Shown here: piece after piece, positions 1-9,345 of the stretch
Layout of the letters: each line of letters opens with the position of its first letter
Numbering within the stretch: position 1 is the stretch's first letter
Assembly (NCBI RefSeq): GCF_008329905.1
Contig: NZ_CP032155.1
Coordinates: 3,782,001 to 3,846,000 of the forward strand
Source: Mycobacterium sp. ELW1
GTDB taxonomy: Bacteria > Actinomycetota > Actinomycetes > Mycobacteriales > Mycobacteriaceae
Length of the DNA: 64,000 nt
Reading direction: 5' to 3'
Program-made: the position numbers and the translations under genes
Notes under the pieces: generated by a model
Told to the model about the DNA's origin: nothing
What the model saw: only the letters and a program-made list of their open reading frames with translations
Database searches by the model: none

Positions 1-2270
1 CGACTGAAGTAGTAGCCCTGCCCCACGTCGCAGCCGTATTCGCGCAACTGCTCCAGCGTCTCGACGTCCTCGATCCCTTCCGCGACGGTGGTCAGTCCCA
101 GCTCGTGGGCGAGGTTGATCACCGCCCGAACAACTGCTGCCGCACGAAGATCCGAGGTGATCGGCGCAACGAAGCGACGATCCAGCTTGACGTGATCGAT
201 GGGCAGATCGCGCAGATACGACAGAGCCGAGTAGCCGCTTCCGAAGTCGTCGACGGCGATCTTGACCCCCTTGGCCCGCAGGTCGCGCAAGACGCGCGAG
301 GCCTGCTCCAGACCTTCCAACACCACGTCCTCGGTGATCTCGACGATCAGCGCCGACGCCGCAAGCCCACAGTGTCTCAGGGCATCTGACACAGTCGTGG
401 CCAGCCGGGTGGTGCCCAGCGACGGCGCGGACACGTTCACCGCGACCGGAATGGCGAACCCCGCGTCGTGCCAGACCCGAGCGTCATCAAGAGCTCGGCT
501 CACCACGTGGTCGGTGACGGCACCCATCAGCCCATGCCGACGAACCAGCGGCATGAACTCGTCAGGACTGAGCACCCCGCGCTCGGGATGCGGCCAGCGC
601 ACCAACGCCTCGGCCGCAACGATGTCGCACGTGCGGAGGTCGAGCTTGGGCTGATAGACCAGAGTGAGCTGACCCTGGTCGATCGCGCGCCGGAGCTCAC
701 CGAGCAGCCGAACCGCCGACCCACGGGCCCTGGTGGCTCCGCTCTGCGGTGCAGGCGACACGACACCGGCGGCGAAGAAGTCGGCTTCCATCTCCGCGGT
801 GAACGTGTGCACCCCTGCAACGCGAGATGTCTTGGCCGCGTCCAGCGCAATGTCCGAACGCTTCAGGAGTTCCTCGGCGCTGACGTCGGGATCATCGCTG
901 TCGGCCACCGCGAGGCCGACGCTGGCACGGACCATCAGCTCTTGACCGTCCACGGCATACGGCAAGTCGAACGACTCCGCGACCCGATGGGCGATGACGG
1001 ACGAATGGTCGTCGCGTCCCTGGATGAGGACGGCGAACTCGTCACCACCGACGCGGGCTACGGTGTCGCCGGTCCGGACAACGGTGAGGATTCGCAAGCC
1101 CACGAGGTTGAGCAGTTCGTCTCCGGCCCGATGGCCGAAAGTCTCGTTGACCATTTTGAATTCGTCGATATCGAGAGCCATCACCGCGACCGACACCCCA
1201 CCTCGGTCGCGCATCTGCATGGCATGATTCACCCGGTCGTGGAACACCGCCCGGTTGGCCAAGCCGGTCAACGGATCGCGAAGGGCCTGCTTGGTCACGG
1301 CCTCGAAGAGCCTCCGGTTCTCGCCGACGACAATGAGTTGACGCGCCAGGAACGCAGCGATCAGCAGCCCGCCAGCGACGGTCGTCGGGCTGGTCAGCAT
1401 GACATTCGGTTCCCGGCTGAACGTCGCCACGGTTGCCGCGGCCACCGGAATAAAGGGCAGCAGCACCGAAGCCGACGACGGCGGCCGCACCACAACGGCG
1501 TGCCGATACTCGCATGTCCGTCCGGCAATCGCGACGGCGACGAACAACAAGAGTCCGGCGAGCCATCCCACGGCGACGACGCGATGATCTGAATAGTGCT
1601 GTGCCGCAATGTATGAGACTGCAACGTCATTGGTCACAGCGAAACAGATGCTGGCCGCGGTGATCAGTCCGGTCGTCAAGCGTTGGCCCGGTAAAGCCCT
1701 CATGAACACCAGGAGGGCAATCGTCACCAACGCCGCGTCGAACATCGGGTACGCGGTCGACGTGGCCAGCAGAACCCGATCGCCGGGTCGGTTTTGATAT
1801 GCGTCCTCTAGTGCACCGATCCAGGCCACGATCACGAATGACCCGGCAACGACGAGCCCGTCGAGCAGCAACCGCACTCGCGACATCCGGCTCAGCCCCA
1901 ACGGGAGCAGCAGCACCAGGACACACCCGCCCAGCGGAAGGAGTAGGCGCAGCAGGTCCGCTTCGAATGGGAACTCTCGTTCGCGACCACCGAGCGCGTC
2001 CCATGCCCGGACCCCGACCCCCGTACCGAACGCTGCGAGACCTAGGGCAAGTCCCAGCCAGGCAAGCCGGGCCTGCCCTCGGCTCAGTAGCGCCGTTCGC
2101 ACTGTCGCGCCGACTGCCACAGCCGCGGCGAGGGTCAGCGCGATCTTGAAGACGGCAATAGTTGTGGCGCTTGGCGACCGTTCGATCGCGACGGCCGCGA
2201 TCGCCGGAAGTACGACCGCGGCAAGAACAGCGGCAAGGACAGGCCTGGCGTTGCCAAGCAGCTGTCGCAT
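1..2270 (-). CDS. Membrane-anchored GGDEF-EAL cyclic-di-GMP protein, copy 1 (C-terminus cut by window edge)
   Basis: Predicted to make and/or degrade cyclic di-GMP at the membrane. The ATG at 2270 opens a frame that runs off the left edge after about 756 residues. Residues 1-315 hold about 8-10 hydrophobic segments. The GGDEF domain starts near 330; an RTGD I-site (about 399-402) lies five residues before an intact GGDEF (about 408-412). The EAL domain carries EALVRW, a VEITED motif, DDFGSGYSAL and KLDR, so both catalytic sites look intact. It is last in a three-gene same-strand array, 94 bp after copy 2. The membrane half is less like the two paralogues than the catalytic half. A -10-like TAGGCT lies at 2303-2308. 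Domain call is sure; the balance of synthase and hydrolase activity cannot be read from sequence. Confidence 0.93.
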   Translation of the reverse strand, partial: MRQLLGNARPVLAAVLAAVVLPAIAAVAIERSPSATTIAVFKIALTLAAAVAVGATVRTALLSRGQARLAWLGLALGLAAFGTGVGVRAWDALGGREREFPFEADLLRLLLPLGGCVLVLLLPLGLSRMSRVRLLLDGLVVAGSFVIVAWIGALEDAYQNRPGDRVLLATSTAYPMFDAALVTIALLVFMRALPGQRLTTGLITAASICFAVTNDVAVSYIAAQHYSDHRVVAVGWLAGLLLFVAVAIAGRTCEYRHAVVVRPPSSASVLLPFIPVAAATVATFSREPNVMLTSPTTVAGGLLIAAFLARQLIVVGENRRLFEAVTKQALRDPLTGLANRAVFHDRVNHAMQMRDRGGVSVAVMALDIDEFKMVNETFGHRAGDELLNLVGLRILTVVRTGDTVARVGGDEFAVLIQGRDDHSSVIAHRVAESFDLPYAVDGQELMVRASVGLAVADSDDPDVSAEELLKRSDIALDAAKTSRVAGVHTFTAEMEADFFAAGVVSPAPQSGATRARGSAVRLLGELRRAIDQGQLTLVYQPKLDLRTCDIVAAEALVRWPHPERGVLSPDEFMPLVRRHGLMGAVTDHVVSRALDDARVWHDAGFAIPVAVNVSAPSLGTTRLATTVSDALRHCGLAASALIVEITEDVVLEGLEQASRVLRDLRAKGVKIAVDDFGSGYSALSYLRDLPIDHVKLDRRFVAPITSDLRAAAVVRAVINLAHELGLTTVAEGIEDVETLEQLREYGCDVGQGYYFS

Positions 2271-2295
2271 ACGCCTCTACCCCCGGACCGAAAAG

Positions 2296-2314
2296 TAACG
2301 CTAGCCTAACAACC
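2296..2314 (-). promoter_or_regulatory. Weak IdeR/DtxR-box-like site overlapping a -10 of GGDEF-EAL copy 1
   Basis: The segment matches the remembered 19-bp mycobacterial iron box TTAGGTTAGCCTAACCTAA at 12 of 19 positions, including the uninterrupted core TAGCCTAAC. On the minus strand it includes TAGGCT, a plausible -10 about 33 bp before the ATG. The outer half-sites are poor, so this may be only a promoter element. Confidence 0.25.
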
Positions 2315-2320
2315 TTCGAC

Positions 2321-2334
2321 TCCCATTTCTGGGA
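2321..2334 (-). repeat. Short perfect inverted repeat between GGDEF-EAL copies 2 and 1
   Basis: TCCCA and TGGGA arms flank a 4-nt loop in the 94-bp gap between copies 2 and 1. There is no U-tract, so it is a weak terminator candidate for copy 2 or an operator for copy 1. The rest of the gap shows only the promoter-like element at 2296-2314. Confidence 0.3.
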
Positions 2335-2364
2335 TAGACCCGGGCCCTCCGACCGGGCTGCCGG

Positions 2365-4668
2365 CTACCGGCCCTTCACCAAACCGGGCACCTGGTCGGC
2401 TGTCACGGGAACACCGTAGAAGAAGCCTTGCCCGACATCACATCCCAGTTCGCGCACAAGTGCCGCCGTATCGGCATCCTCGACCCCTTCCACCACCACC
2501 GTCAGGTCAAGCACGTGCGCGAGGTCGACCACGGCCCGCACGACGGCCGCGGCCCGGGCATCGGTCAGAATCGGTGCGACGAAACTGCGATCCAGCTTCA
2601 CCTCGTCGATCGGCAGGTCCCGTAGATAGGACAGTGCCGAGTAACCGCTGCCGAAGTCATCGATCGCGATCCGAATCCCATTGCTCTGCAACTCCTCCAG
2701 CACCGCACGGGTACGTTCTGTGCTGTCCAGGAAAAGTTCCTCGGTGATTTCGACCGTCAGCGCGGTCGGAGGAAGGCCGCGCTCGGCCAAGGCATGGGTA
2801 ATGGTCGCCGGCAGAGCGCTGTTGGCCACCGAGGGCGCGAACAAGTTGACGGCAACCGGCACTTCGACGCCGGCACGGCGCCACGTCAGTGCGTCGTCGA
2901 GGGCCATGCCGATCACCAGTTGGGTGATCTGCCCCATCAGGCCGTGCCTGCGAACCAGTGGCAGGAATTCCTCCGGTGCCAGCACGGTCCCGTCCGATTG
3001 CGGCCAGCGCAGCAAGGCCTCGGCCCCGGCGTTCTCAGCGGTGTGTAGGTCGACCTTCGGCTGGTAGACCAGAGTGAGTTCGGACGTGTCGATGGCCTGC
3101 CGGAGTTTTCCCAGCAGCTCGATCGCCGCGGCGCCACCGGCGTCGAAGCTGGGTTCGAACGCCCCGAACAGTCGTTTGTCGGCTGCCGCGTCCAGCGCAG
3201 CGATATCGGGGTGGTACACCTGAACACCGCGGCTGCGGGATCGCTTGGCCGAGTACATCGCGGTGTCGGCCCGCTGCAGCAGTTCGTCGGCCGTCAGCTT
3301 CGGAGCGTCCGACTCGACAAGTGCGAGTCCGACACTCGGGCGCATCAACACCTCGTGGCCGCTGAGGACGAACGGCTCCTCGAAGGCCTCGACCACCCGG
3401 TTGCCGACCAGCTCGGCCACGTCGTGACCGCCTTCGACGAGGATCGAGAACTCGTCGCCACCGAGCCGGGCGACCGTGTCGCCCGGCCGAACACAGCGCC
3501 GCAGCCGCTCGGCCACGCCCACCAGCAGATCGTCACCCACCAGATGGCCGAGGTGATCGTTGACGAGCTTGAATTCGTTGAGGTCCACCGCCAGCACTGC
3601 GAGCGAAAGGCCTTTCCACTCATGAAGGTGCATCGCGTGGCAGAGGCGGTCGCTGAACAACGCGCGGTTGGCCAGCCCGGTGAGCGGATCGTGCAGTGCC
3701 TGTTGGGCGACAGTGGCCACCAGCCGCCGATTCTCCTGCACCGCGAGGAACTGTCGGCCCAGAACAGTCACCACCAGAATGCTCGCCACGATCAGAACTG
3801 GCTGAGACCGCAGATCCGGGACCGGCTGCGCGGCGGCTACGACCCCGGCGACCAACAAGGGCGTGTAGGGCAGCCATACCGAGGCCCAGCCTGGCAGCGC
3901 GAACGAGTTGCGCCGCTTGCGATTACTCTCCCGGGCCGCGGACGCTGCCACGCTGATGAACAGCAGACCCGCCGCCCACCCGATGTCGATGACGCTGCCG
4001 GAGCTGTAGGAGCCTTTTGCCGAGAGATAGGCAAAGGCGCTGTCCGCCAACGCGAAACATGCCAGACCTGCGGTCAGCAAGACCAGTGACATACGCTGCT
4101 GGCCGCTCGACCTGACCAGCACCACGCCGGCCACAGTGAGGATGACGACGTCCGATATCGGGTAGGCCAGCGAGATGACGAAGCCGAACTGATCGGATGT
4201 GTAGGACTGATCGAGCGGGTGCAGGATCGTCACCCAACTCACCAGGAAGAGCGAGCCCGCCATGATCACACCGTCGAGAAACAGCCGTCCACGCGACTGA
4301 CTGGTGTGATCGACGGGGAACAGCAGCAGCGCGGCACAGGAGCCCACCGGCATCAGCAGGAACGCCACGTCGGCGATCGACGGGAACGGCGGCTGATGCA
4401 AGTGGACCTCGTAGACGGTCCAGATCGCTTCGCCCACAGTCCATCCCAGCAGACCGACGGTCATCGACAGCCATGCCAGCCGCCGACGGCCCCACAGCGA
4501 GCGGGCCGCCAGCGCGGAGAACGCGACGGCAGGCATCGCCAGGGCCAGGAGCGCGAAATCGTCGACGATGGTCAGTGTCGAGCCCTGCAGCCAGCCGCTC
4601 AGTATGACGGAGACGAACACGACGAACACGACGACGGCCCCGACCGCGACACGAGAAGTCTTGGGCAT
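2365..4668 (-). CDS. Membrane-anchored GGDEF-EAL cyclic-di-GMP protein, copy 2
   Basis: 767 aa; same architecture as its neighbours. About ten hydrophobic segments fill residues 8-310 and include a conserved FPSIAD motif near 95 and an LDGVIMAGS stretch near 131. GGDEF domain about 325-480, with RPGD I-site 394-397 and GGDEF 403-407. EAL domain about 515-760, with EAL 550-552, ITE near 641, DDFGSGYS near 670, KLDR 691-694 and VVEGVE near 725. All expected metal and base residues are present, so both activities are possible. The ATG is preceded by a purine-rich GGGAGGG. It lies 58 bp after copy 3, likely in the same transcript. Tandem duplication with diverged sensor halves suggests different inputs feeding one messenger; that is inference. 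Confidence 0.93.
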   Translation of the reverse strand: MPKTSRVAVGAVVVFVVFVSVILSGWLQGSTLTIVDDFALLALAMPAVAFSALAARSLWGRRRLAWLSMTVGLLGWTVGEAIWTVYEVHLHQPPFPSIADVAFLLMPVGSCAALLLFPVDHTSQSRGRLFLDGVIMAGSLFLVSWVTILHPLDQSYTSDQFGFVISLAYPISDVVILTVAGVVLVRSSGQQRMSLVLLTAGLACFALADSAFAYLSAKGSYSSGSVIDIGWAAGLLFISVAASAARESNRKRRNSFALPGWASVWLPYTPLLVAGVVAAAQPVPDLRSQPVLIVASILVVTVLGRQFLAVQENRRLVATVAQQALHDPLTGLANRALFSDRLCHAMHLHEWKGLSLAVLAVDLNEFKLVNDHLGHLVGDDLLVGVAERLRRCVRPGDTVARLGGDEFSILVEGGHDVAELVGNRVVEAFEEPFVLSGHEVLMRPSVGLALVESDAPKLTADELLQRADTAMYSAKRSRSRGVQVYHPDIAALDAAADKRLFGAFEPSFDAGGAAAIELLGKLRQAIDTSELTLVYQPKVDLHTAENAGAEALLRWPQSDGTVLAPEEFLPLVRRHGLMGQITQLVIGMALDDALTWRRAGVEVPVAVNLFAPSVANSALPATITHALAERGLPPTALTVEITEELFLDSTERTRAVLEELQSNGIRIAIDDFGSGYSALSYLRDLPIDEVKLDRSFVAPILTDARAAAVVRAVVDLAHVLDLTVVVEGVEDADTAALVRELGCDVGQGFFYGVPVTADQVPGLVKGR

Positions 4669-4726
4669 AACGGCACCCTCCCCCCGTCGGCCGCCGAGAC
4701 AATATTGACGACCGGCGCAAGTGTAC

Positions 4727-7141
4727 CTACCGCGTCAGTTCGATGTGGGGCACATCAGACTCCGACCAGTGACAAGAGCCGTACCGCAATGAACATCCCG
4801 AAACCCGGCACACGGCATCGCGATCACATTTCTTGAGAATTTCGCGCACCTTGTCGGCCGTCAACGGCTGGCTGAAGTAGTAGCCCTGTCCGATGTGGCA
4901 ACCGTGCTCACGCAGCCAGTCGGCGGTCGTCGCGGTCTCGATACCCTCGGCGACGGTGGTCAGGCCCAGCTCATTCGCCAGGTTGAGCACGGCCCGGACC
5001 ACGGCGGACGCCCGCTGGTCGGCAGGGATCGGCGCGATGAAGTGCCGGTCCAGCTTCACTTCGTCGACCGTGAGATCGCGCATGTAGGACAGTGCCGAAT
5101 AGCCGCTGCCGAAATCGTCGATCGCGATCCGAATCCCGAACTCCTGCAACTGATTCAGCACCGTCTTCGTGCGCTCCATGTGGTCGAGGAACAGATCTTC
5201 GGTGATCTCGACGGTCAACTGCGACGGGCTCAGGTTGCGATCGGCCAAAGCCTTGGCGAACTTTCCGGGCAACCGTAGGTCGGCCATCGACGGCGCGAAC
5301 ATGTTCACCGCGATCGGCACCTCGAGAGAATCCTGCCGCCAGCTCACGACGTCATCGAGAGCCTGGTTGATCACCAGGTCGGTGATCGAGCCCATCAGCC
5401 CGTAGCGCCGGACGAGCGGAAGAAACTCATCCGGCGACAGCAGGCCGCGCCGGGGGTGCGGCCAGCGCACCAGCGCCTCCACGCCCACGATCGACGCCGT
5501 AGTGAGGTCGAACTTCGGCTGGTACACCAGCGTGAGCTCGAATTGATCGATGGCCTGCCGCAGCTCGCCCAACAACCGGATAGTGCCGGCACCGCTGCGC
5601 GACGCCGGCATCGGTCCACTGGCGAACAGATCGCCGTCGGGTGTCTGTGCCAGCAGCATCTCCGAGTTGAACGGGTGCACGCCGCCGGTGCGCGATCGCT
5701 TCGCCGAGTACATCGCGATGTCGGCCCGCTTCAACAGGTCCTCGGCTCGTAGGTCCGGTTCATCCTGTTCGGCGACCGCCAGGCCGATGCTCGGCCGGAT
5801 CAGCAGATCCTGTCCGTCGACGATGAACGGCTCGTCGAAGGCCTCGACCACCCGGTTGGCGACCAGCTGCGATTTGTCCACCCGGCCCTCGATCAAGACC
5901 GCGAACTCGTCGCCTCCCAGGCGTGCCACGGTGTCACCGGCCCGCACGCTCCCGACGATCCGTTCGGCGACCAGGCTGAGCAGCTCGTCGCCAACCGGGT
6001 GGCCGAGGGTGTCGTTGACCACCTTGAAGTCGTCGAGATCCATGACCAGGACCCCGACCGCGAGTCCGTCGCGCTCACGCATCTGCATGGCGTGAGTAAG
6101 CCGGTCCCGGAACACGATGCGGTTGCCGACACCGGTGAGCGGATCACGTAGGGCCTGCTCGGCCACCGTCGCCAGCAAGCTGCGGTTCTCGCTCATCACC
6201 AGCAGCTGGCGGGCGCTGAACGCGATCAACAGCATCAGCCCGATCGCCGGGACCGGTCCCGATTTCAGCTCCTCGGGCGATGCGGTGAACACCGCGGCAC
6301 TGGCCAACAGCACCGGTATGAAGGGCAGCCAGACCGAGGTCCACGAAACAGGTTGCGCGGCAACGGTATCGCGGTGCACGAACCCACGGCTTGTGACGGC
6401 CGCGGCGATGAACAAGGCAAGCCCCGCCAGCCAGCCGAAGTCCACGAACTTGATACTCGTTTTCTGTTCCGTCGCCATCAGATACACGAAGGCGCCGTCG
6501 GCGATGGCGACGCTCAACATGGCAAGCGTCAACATCGCCGGCGTTCTGCGATGACCCCGTTGAGCGCGCGCCACGACCAGCACACCGATGGTCAGTGCGG
6601 CAGCGTCCAGCACCGGGTAGCTCACCGAGACCGCCACCTGCAGCCGGTTTCCCGGCTCCGAGTCCCACAACTCGTCGAGAACCACTGCCCAGCTCACGAT
6701 GGTGAACGACCCGGCCACGATGACACCGTCGAGAATCAGTCGCGTCCGGGAGGTGCGAGTGAGCCCGGACGACAACAGCAACATCGCGACTGCAGTGGCG
6801 ATCGGCAGCACCAGGTAGGCCATGTCGGCCACCGACGGGAACGGATCCTCGATGCCGACCACGTGGTAATAGCGCCACAGCGCCGCGCCCAACGCGAAGC
6901 ATCCGAGCCCGATCGCAATGGCGATCCAGGCGCCGCGCACCCGTCCGCGACCCGTGCTCGCCGTCAACGCGGCGACAACGGTGGCCACGGCCGCCAGCGC
7001 GATGATCATGTTGTCGGTATTGGTGAGCTGTGACAGCAGCGAGGTGGCCGACCATCCACTGAGAATCGTGGCGATCATCAGCACGGCCACGACGAATCCG
7101 ACGACCACCGCGATCGTCTGCTTCGCTCTCAGCCCTCCCAC
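4727..7141 (-). CDS. Membrane-anchored GGDEF-EAL cyclic-di-GMP protein, copy 3, with Cys-rich tail
   Basis: 804 aa from a GTG at 7141. About ten membrane segments lie in residues 9-315, with FPSVAD near 101. RAGD I-site 400-403, GGDEF 409-413, EAL 555-557, VEITED near 644, DDFGSGYS near 675 and KLDR near 696 are all intact. It is first in the array by transcription order. Unlike copies 1 and 2 it has about 34 extra residues after the EAL fold, holding four cysteines (about 772, 778, 783, 790). The tail could be a redox or metal element, or read-through of a lost stop codon. A TACGAT -10 candidate lies 47 bp upstream inside a palindrome. The exact start is uncertain because a GGGAGGG lies just inside the frame. 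Confidence 0.92.
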   Translation of the reverse strand: MGGLRAKQTIAVVVGFVVAVLMIATILSGWSATSLLSQLTNTDNMIIALAAVATVVAALTASTGRGRVRGAWIAIAIGLGCFALGAALWRYYHVVGIEDPFPSVADMAYLVLPIATAVAMLLLSSGLTRTSRTRLILDGVIVAGSFTIVSWAVVLDELWDSEPGNRLQVAVSVSYPVLDAAALTIGVLVVARAQRGHRRTPAMLTLAMLSVAIADGAFVYLMATEQKTSIKFVDFGWLAGLALFIAAAVTSRGFVHRDTVAAQPVSWTSVWLPFIPVLLASAAVFTASPEELKSGPVPAIGLMLLIAFSARQLLVMSENRSLLATVAEQALRDPLTGVGNRIVFRDRLTHAMQMRERDGLAVGVLVMDLDDFKVVNDTLGHPVGDELLSLVAERIVGSVRAGDTVARLGGDEFAVLIEGRVDKSQLVANRVVEAFDEPFIVDGQDLLIRPSIGLAVAEQDEPDLRAEDLLKRADIAMYSAKRSRTGGVHPFNSEMLLAQTPDGDLFASGPMPASRSGAGTIRLLGELRQAIDQFELTLVYQPKFDLTTASIVGVEALVRWPHPRRGLLSPDEFLPLVRRYGLMGSITDLVINQALDDVVSWRQDSLEVPIAVNMFAPSMADLRLPGKFAKALADRNLSPSQLTVEITEDLFLDHMERTKTVLNQLQEFGIRIAIDDFGSGYSALSYMRDLTVDEVKLDRHFIAPIPADQRASAVVRAVLNLANELGLTTVAEGIETATTADWLREHGCHIGQGYYFSQPLTADKVREILKKCDRDAVCRVSGCSLRYGSCHWSESDVPHIELTR

Positions 7142-7179
7142 GCGGGCCCCCGATCGTGTCGGCCGCGCAGAAACTCACG

Positions 7180-7195
7180 GCTACGCAATCGTAGC
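7180..7195 (-). promoter_or_regulatory. Perfect palindrome overlapping a -10 of GGDEF-EAL copy 3
   Basis: GCTACG and CGTAGC arms flank a 4-nt centre. On the minus strand TACGAT (7188-7193) lies inside the repeat, about 47 bp before the GTG of copy 3. It could be an operator, or a small terminator hairpin for hemQ, whose stop lies at 7237. No U-tract follows. Confidence 0.35.
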
Positions 7196-7236
7196 GAACT
7201 ATCGGCCCCCGAGCGGGAAGTATGCGGGCTCGTTTG

Positions 7237-7941
7237 CTAGGGCAGTTTGGCGACCAATTCCTCAACACCGATCCGCGGACCGGTGAAGAAGGGGACTTCC
7301 TCGCGCACGTGCCGACGGGCTTCGGTGGCGCGCAAGTCGCGCATCAGGTCGACAATGCGGTACAGCTCAGGGGCTTCGAACGCCAGAATCCATTCGTAAT
7401 CGCCGAGCGCGAAGGCAGGCACGGTGTTGGCGCGCACGTCCTTGTAACTGCGGGCGGCCATGCCGTGGTCGGCCAGCATCTTGCGGCGGTCTTCGTCGGG
7501 CAGCAGGTACCAGTCCAGCGAACGCACGAACGGGTAGACGCAGACGTAGTTACCGGGCTCCTCGCCGGCCAGAAACGCCGGAATGTGGCTCTTGTTGAAC
7601 TCCGCGGGCCGGTGCAGGGCGACGGCGCTCCACACCGGGGTGACGGCCCGACCCAGGGTTGTGGTGCGGCGGAAGTCGTTGTAGGTCGCCTGCAAGGACT
7701 CGATCCGCTCGGCGTGCGTCCAGAACATGAAGTCGGCGTCGGCGCGCAGACCCGCGACGTCGTAGATACCCCGTACGACGACGCCGTTGTCCTCCTGCTG
7801 TTTGAGGAAGGTCGCCGTCTCGTCGGCGACGGCGGCGCGGGTTTCTTCGTCGAAGCCCAGCTCGCCCGGTTCCGCCGCGAAGGTCGAGAACATGACGTAA
7901 CGGATAGTGGCGTTGAGCTCGTCGAAGTCCAGTTTGGCCAT
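7237..7941 (-). CDS. hemQ: Coproheme decarboxylase (chlorite-dismutase-like)
   Basis: Last enzyme of the coproporphyrin-dependent heme pathway: it decarboxylates two propionates of coproheme with peroxide, in the cytosol. 234 aa, the usual actinobacterial length. The conserved [10 protein letters not shown] segment puts the expected catalytic tyrosine at Y136, and the heme-ligand histidine is H159 in the LADHG motif; both match the family positions known from actinobacterial enzymes. It is the last gene of the minus-strand hemE-hemY-hemQ run, 29 bp after hemY. No hemH (ferrochelatase) is present here, so insertion of iron must be encoded elsewhere. Also named chdC. Confidence 0.96.
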   Translation of the reverse strand: MAKLDFDELNATIRYVMFSTFAAEPGELGFDEETRAAVADETATFLKQQEDNGVVVRGIYDVAGLRADADFMFWTHAERIESLQATYNDFRRTTTLGRAVTPVWSAVALHRPAEFNKSHIPAFLAGEEPGNYVCVYPFVRSLDWYLLPDEDRRKMLADHGMAARSYKDVRANTVPAFALGDYEWILAFEAPELYRIVDLMRDLRATEARRHVREEVPFFTGPRIGVEELVAKLP

Positions 7942-7970
7942 GGCACCTATCGTGCCACGCAGCAGTTCGC

Positions 7971-9320
7971 CTATCGGCGGATGGTGGCGGCCACCACAGC
8001 CTCGGCCGCGCGGCCCGCCACGCCCACGCAGGCCGGCACCCCGATGCCGTCGAGGTAGTTGCCCGCGATCGCCAGGGTGGGCGGCAGCCCGGTGCGCAGC
8101 CCCGCGGCCAGCTCGCGATGCCCGGGCGAATACTGCGGCATCGCGTCCAGCCAGCGGTGCACCCGCACATCGACCGGATCGACCGCGATCCCGAACACCG
8201 TCAACACGTCGGCCAGCGCCCAGCTCTGCAGTTCGGTGTCCGACGTCGTGCGCGCCAGATCATCACCGAAGCGCCCGAACGACAGCCGCAACAACTCGGC
8301 GTTGCCGCGCGATCCCCACTTGCGGGTGGACAGCGTAATCGCCTTGGTGTGCAAGCGTTCTCCGGTCGCGACCAGGACACCGGACTGCGCAGGCAGGGGT
8401 GTCCCACCGGGGACGGCCAGCGCCAGCACCGCTGCGGAGGCGACCGGAATCCGAGCTGCCGCCGCGCCGGCGGTGGGCGCGATGTCGGCCACCAGCGGCG
8501 CGAGCCGAGGAGCCGGTACCGCGACGATCACCCCGTCGGCACCCCACTGCCGGCCGTCGTCATCGCGCAGGCTCCACCCGGTCCCGTCGCGTGCAATGTG
8601 CTGTATCGACGTCTGCACCCACTGCAGCCGGCTGCGTGCCACCAACGCGTCGAGCAACACCTGGTAGCCGCCGTCGATGGCACCGAAAACCGGGCCCTGC
8701 GTGCTGCCCGGCAATGCGCGGCGGCCCGCGTCGGTGAGGCTGGGGGCGCCCGCGTCAAGAGCGGCAGCCACCGTGGGCACCGCGGAACGGATCCCGATGG
8801 TGGCCGCCGAGCCGGCATAGACACCGGACAGCATCGGGTCGACCGAGCGGGCGACGACCTGGTCGCCGAAACGGTCGGCGACCACGGCACCGACCGCCGG
8901 GTCGGAGCCCGGCCGCCAGTGCAATGGCCGGCTGGGCTCGGCCGCCATCTGCGCGATCGTCGCGTCGTCGACCAGGCCGGTCACCGACGCGGCGGACGTC
9001 GGGATGCCGTTGACGGTGTCGGCCGGCAGCGGATGCAGGCGACCTTGGCTGTAGATGGTGGGACGCACCCCGGTGGTGCTGATCTGGCGCCCGGCGAGGC
9101 CGAGCTCGGTCAGCAGTGCCGGCACCTCGGGGCGGCGCACCACGTAGGCCTCGGCACCGATGTCCATCGGTTGGCCGGCGATCCGTTCGGTGCGCAGGAT
9201 CCCACCGAGGCGGTCGGCCGGGTCGAACAGGGTGATGTCGGCATCCGGGCCGGCCAGCATGCGCAGCCGATAGGCCGCGACCAACCCCGAAATGCCGCCC
9301 CCGACAACGCAATACCTCAC
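7971..9320 (-). CDS. hemY: Coproporphyrinogen III oxidase (HemY/HemG-type flavoprotein)
   Basis: FAD enzyme that oxidises coproporphyrinogen III to coproporphyrin III in the Gram-positive heme branch (also cgoX; older name protoporphyrinogen oxidase). 449 aa from a GTG start, with a purine-rich GGAGGG upstream. The N-terminus is a Rossmann FAD site (VVGGGISGL, about 5-13) followed by an acidic residue near the end of strand 2. The C-terminus has the second conserved FAD-binding stretch ([14 protein letters not shown]). It lies 25 bp after hemE and 29 bp before hemQ, giving a tight three-gene operon. Confidence 0.95.
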   Translation of the reverse strand: MRYCVVGGGISGLVAAYRLRMLAGPDADITLFDPADRLGGILRTERIAGQPMDIGAEAYVVRRPEVPALLTELGLAGRQISTTGVRPTIYSQGRLHPLPADTVNGIPTSAASVTGLVDDATIAQMAAEPSRPLHWRPGSDPAVGAVVADRFGDQVVARSVDPMLSGVYAGSAATIGIRSAVPTVAAALDAGAPSLTDAGRRALPGSTQGPVFGAIDGGYQVLLDALVARSRLQWVQTSIQHIARDGTGWSLRDDDGRQWGADGVIVAVPAPRLAPLVADIAPTAGAAAARIPVASAAVLALAVPGGTPLPAQSGVLVATGERLHTKAITLSTRKWGSRGNAELLRLSFGRFGDDLARTTSDTELQSWALADVLTVFGIAVDPVDVRVHRWLDAMPQYSPGHRELAAGLRTGLPPTLAIAGNYLDGIGVPACVGVAGRAAEAVVAATIRR

Positions 9321-9345
9321 CGCAATCCCCGCCCCTGCCCTCCGC

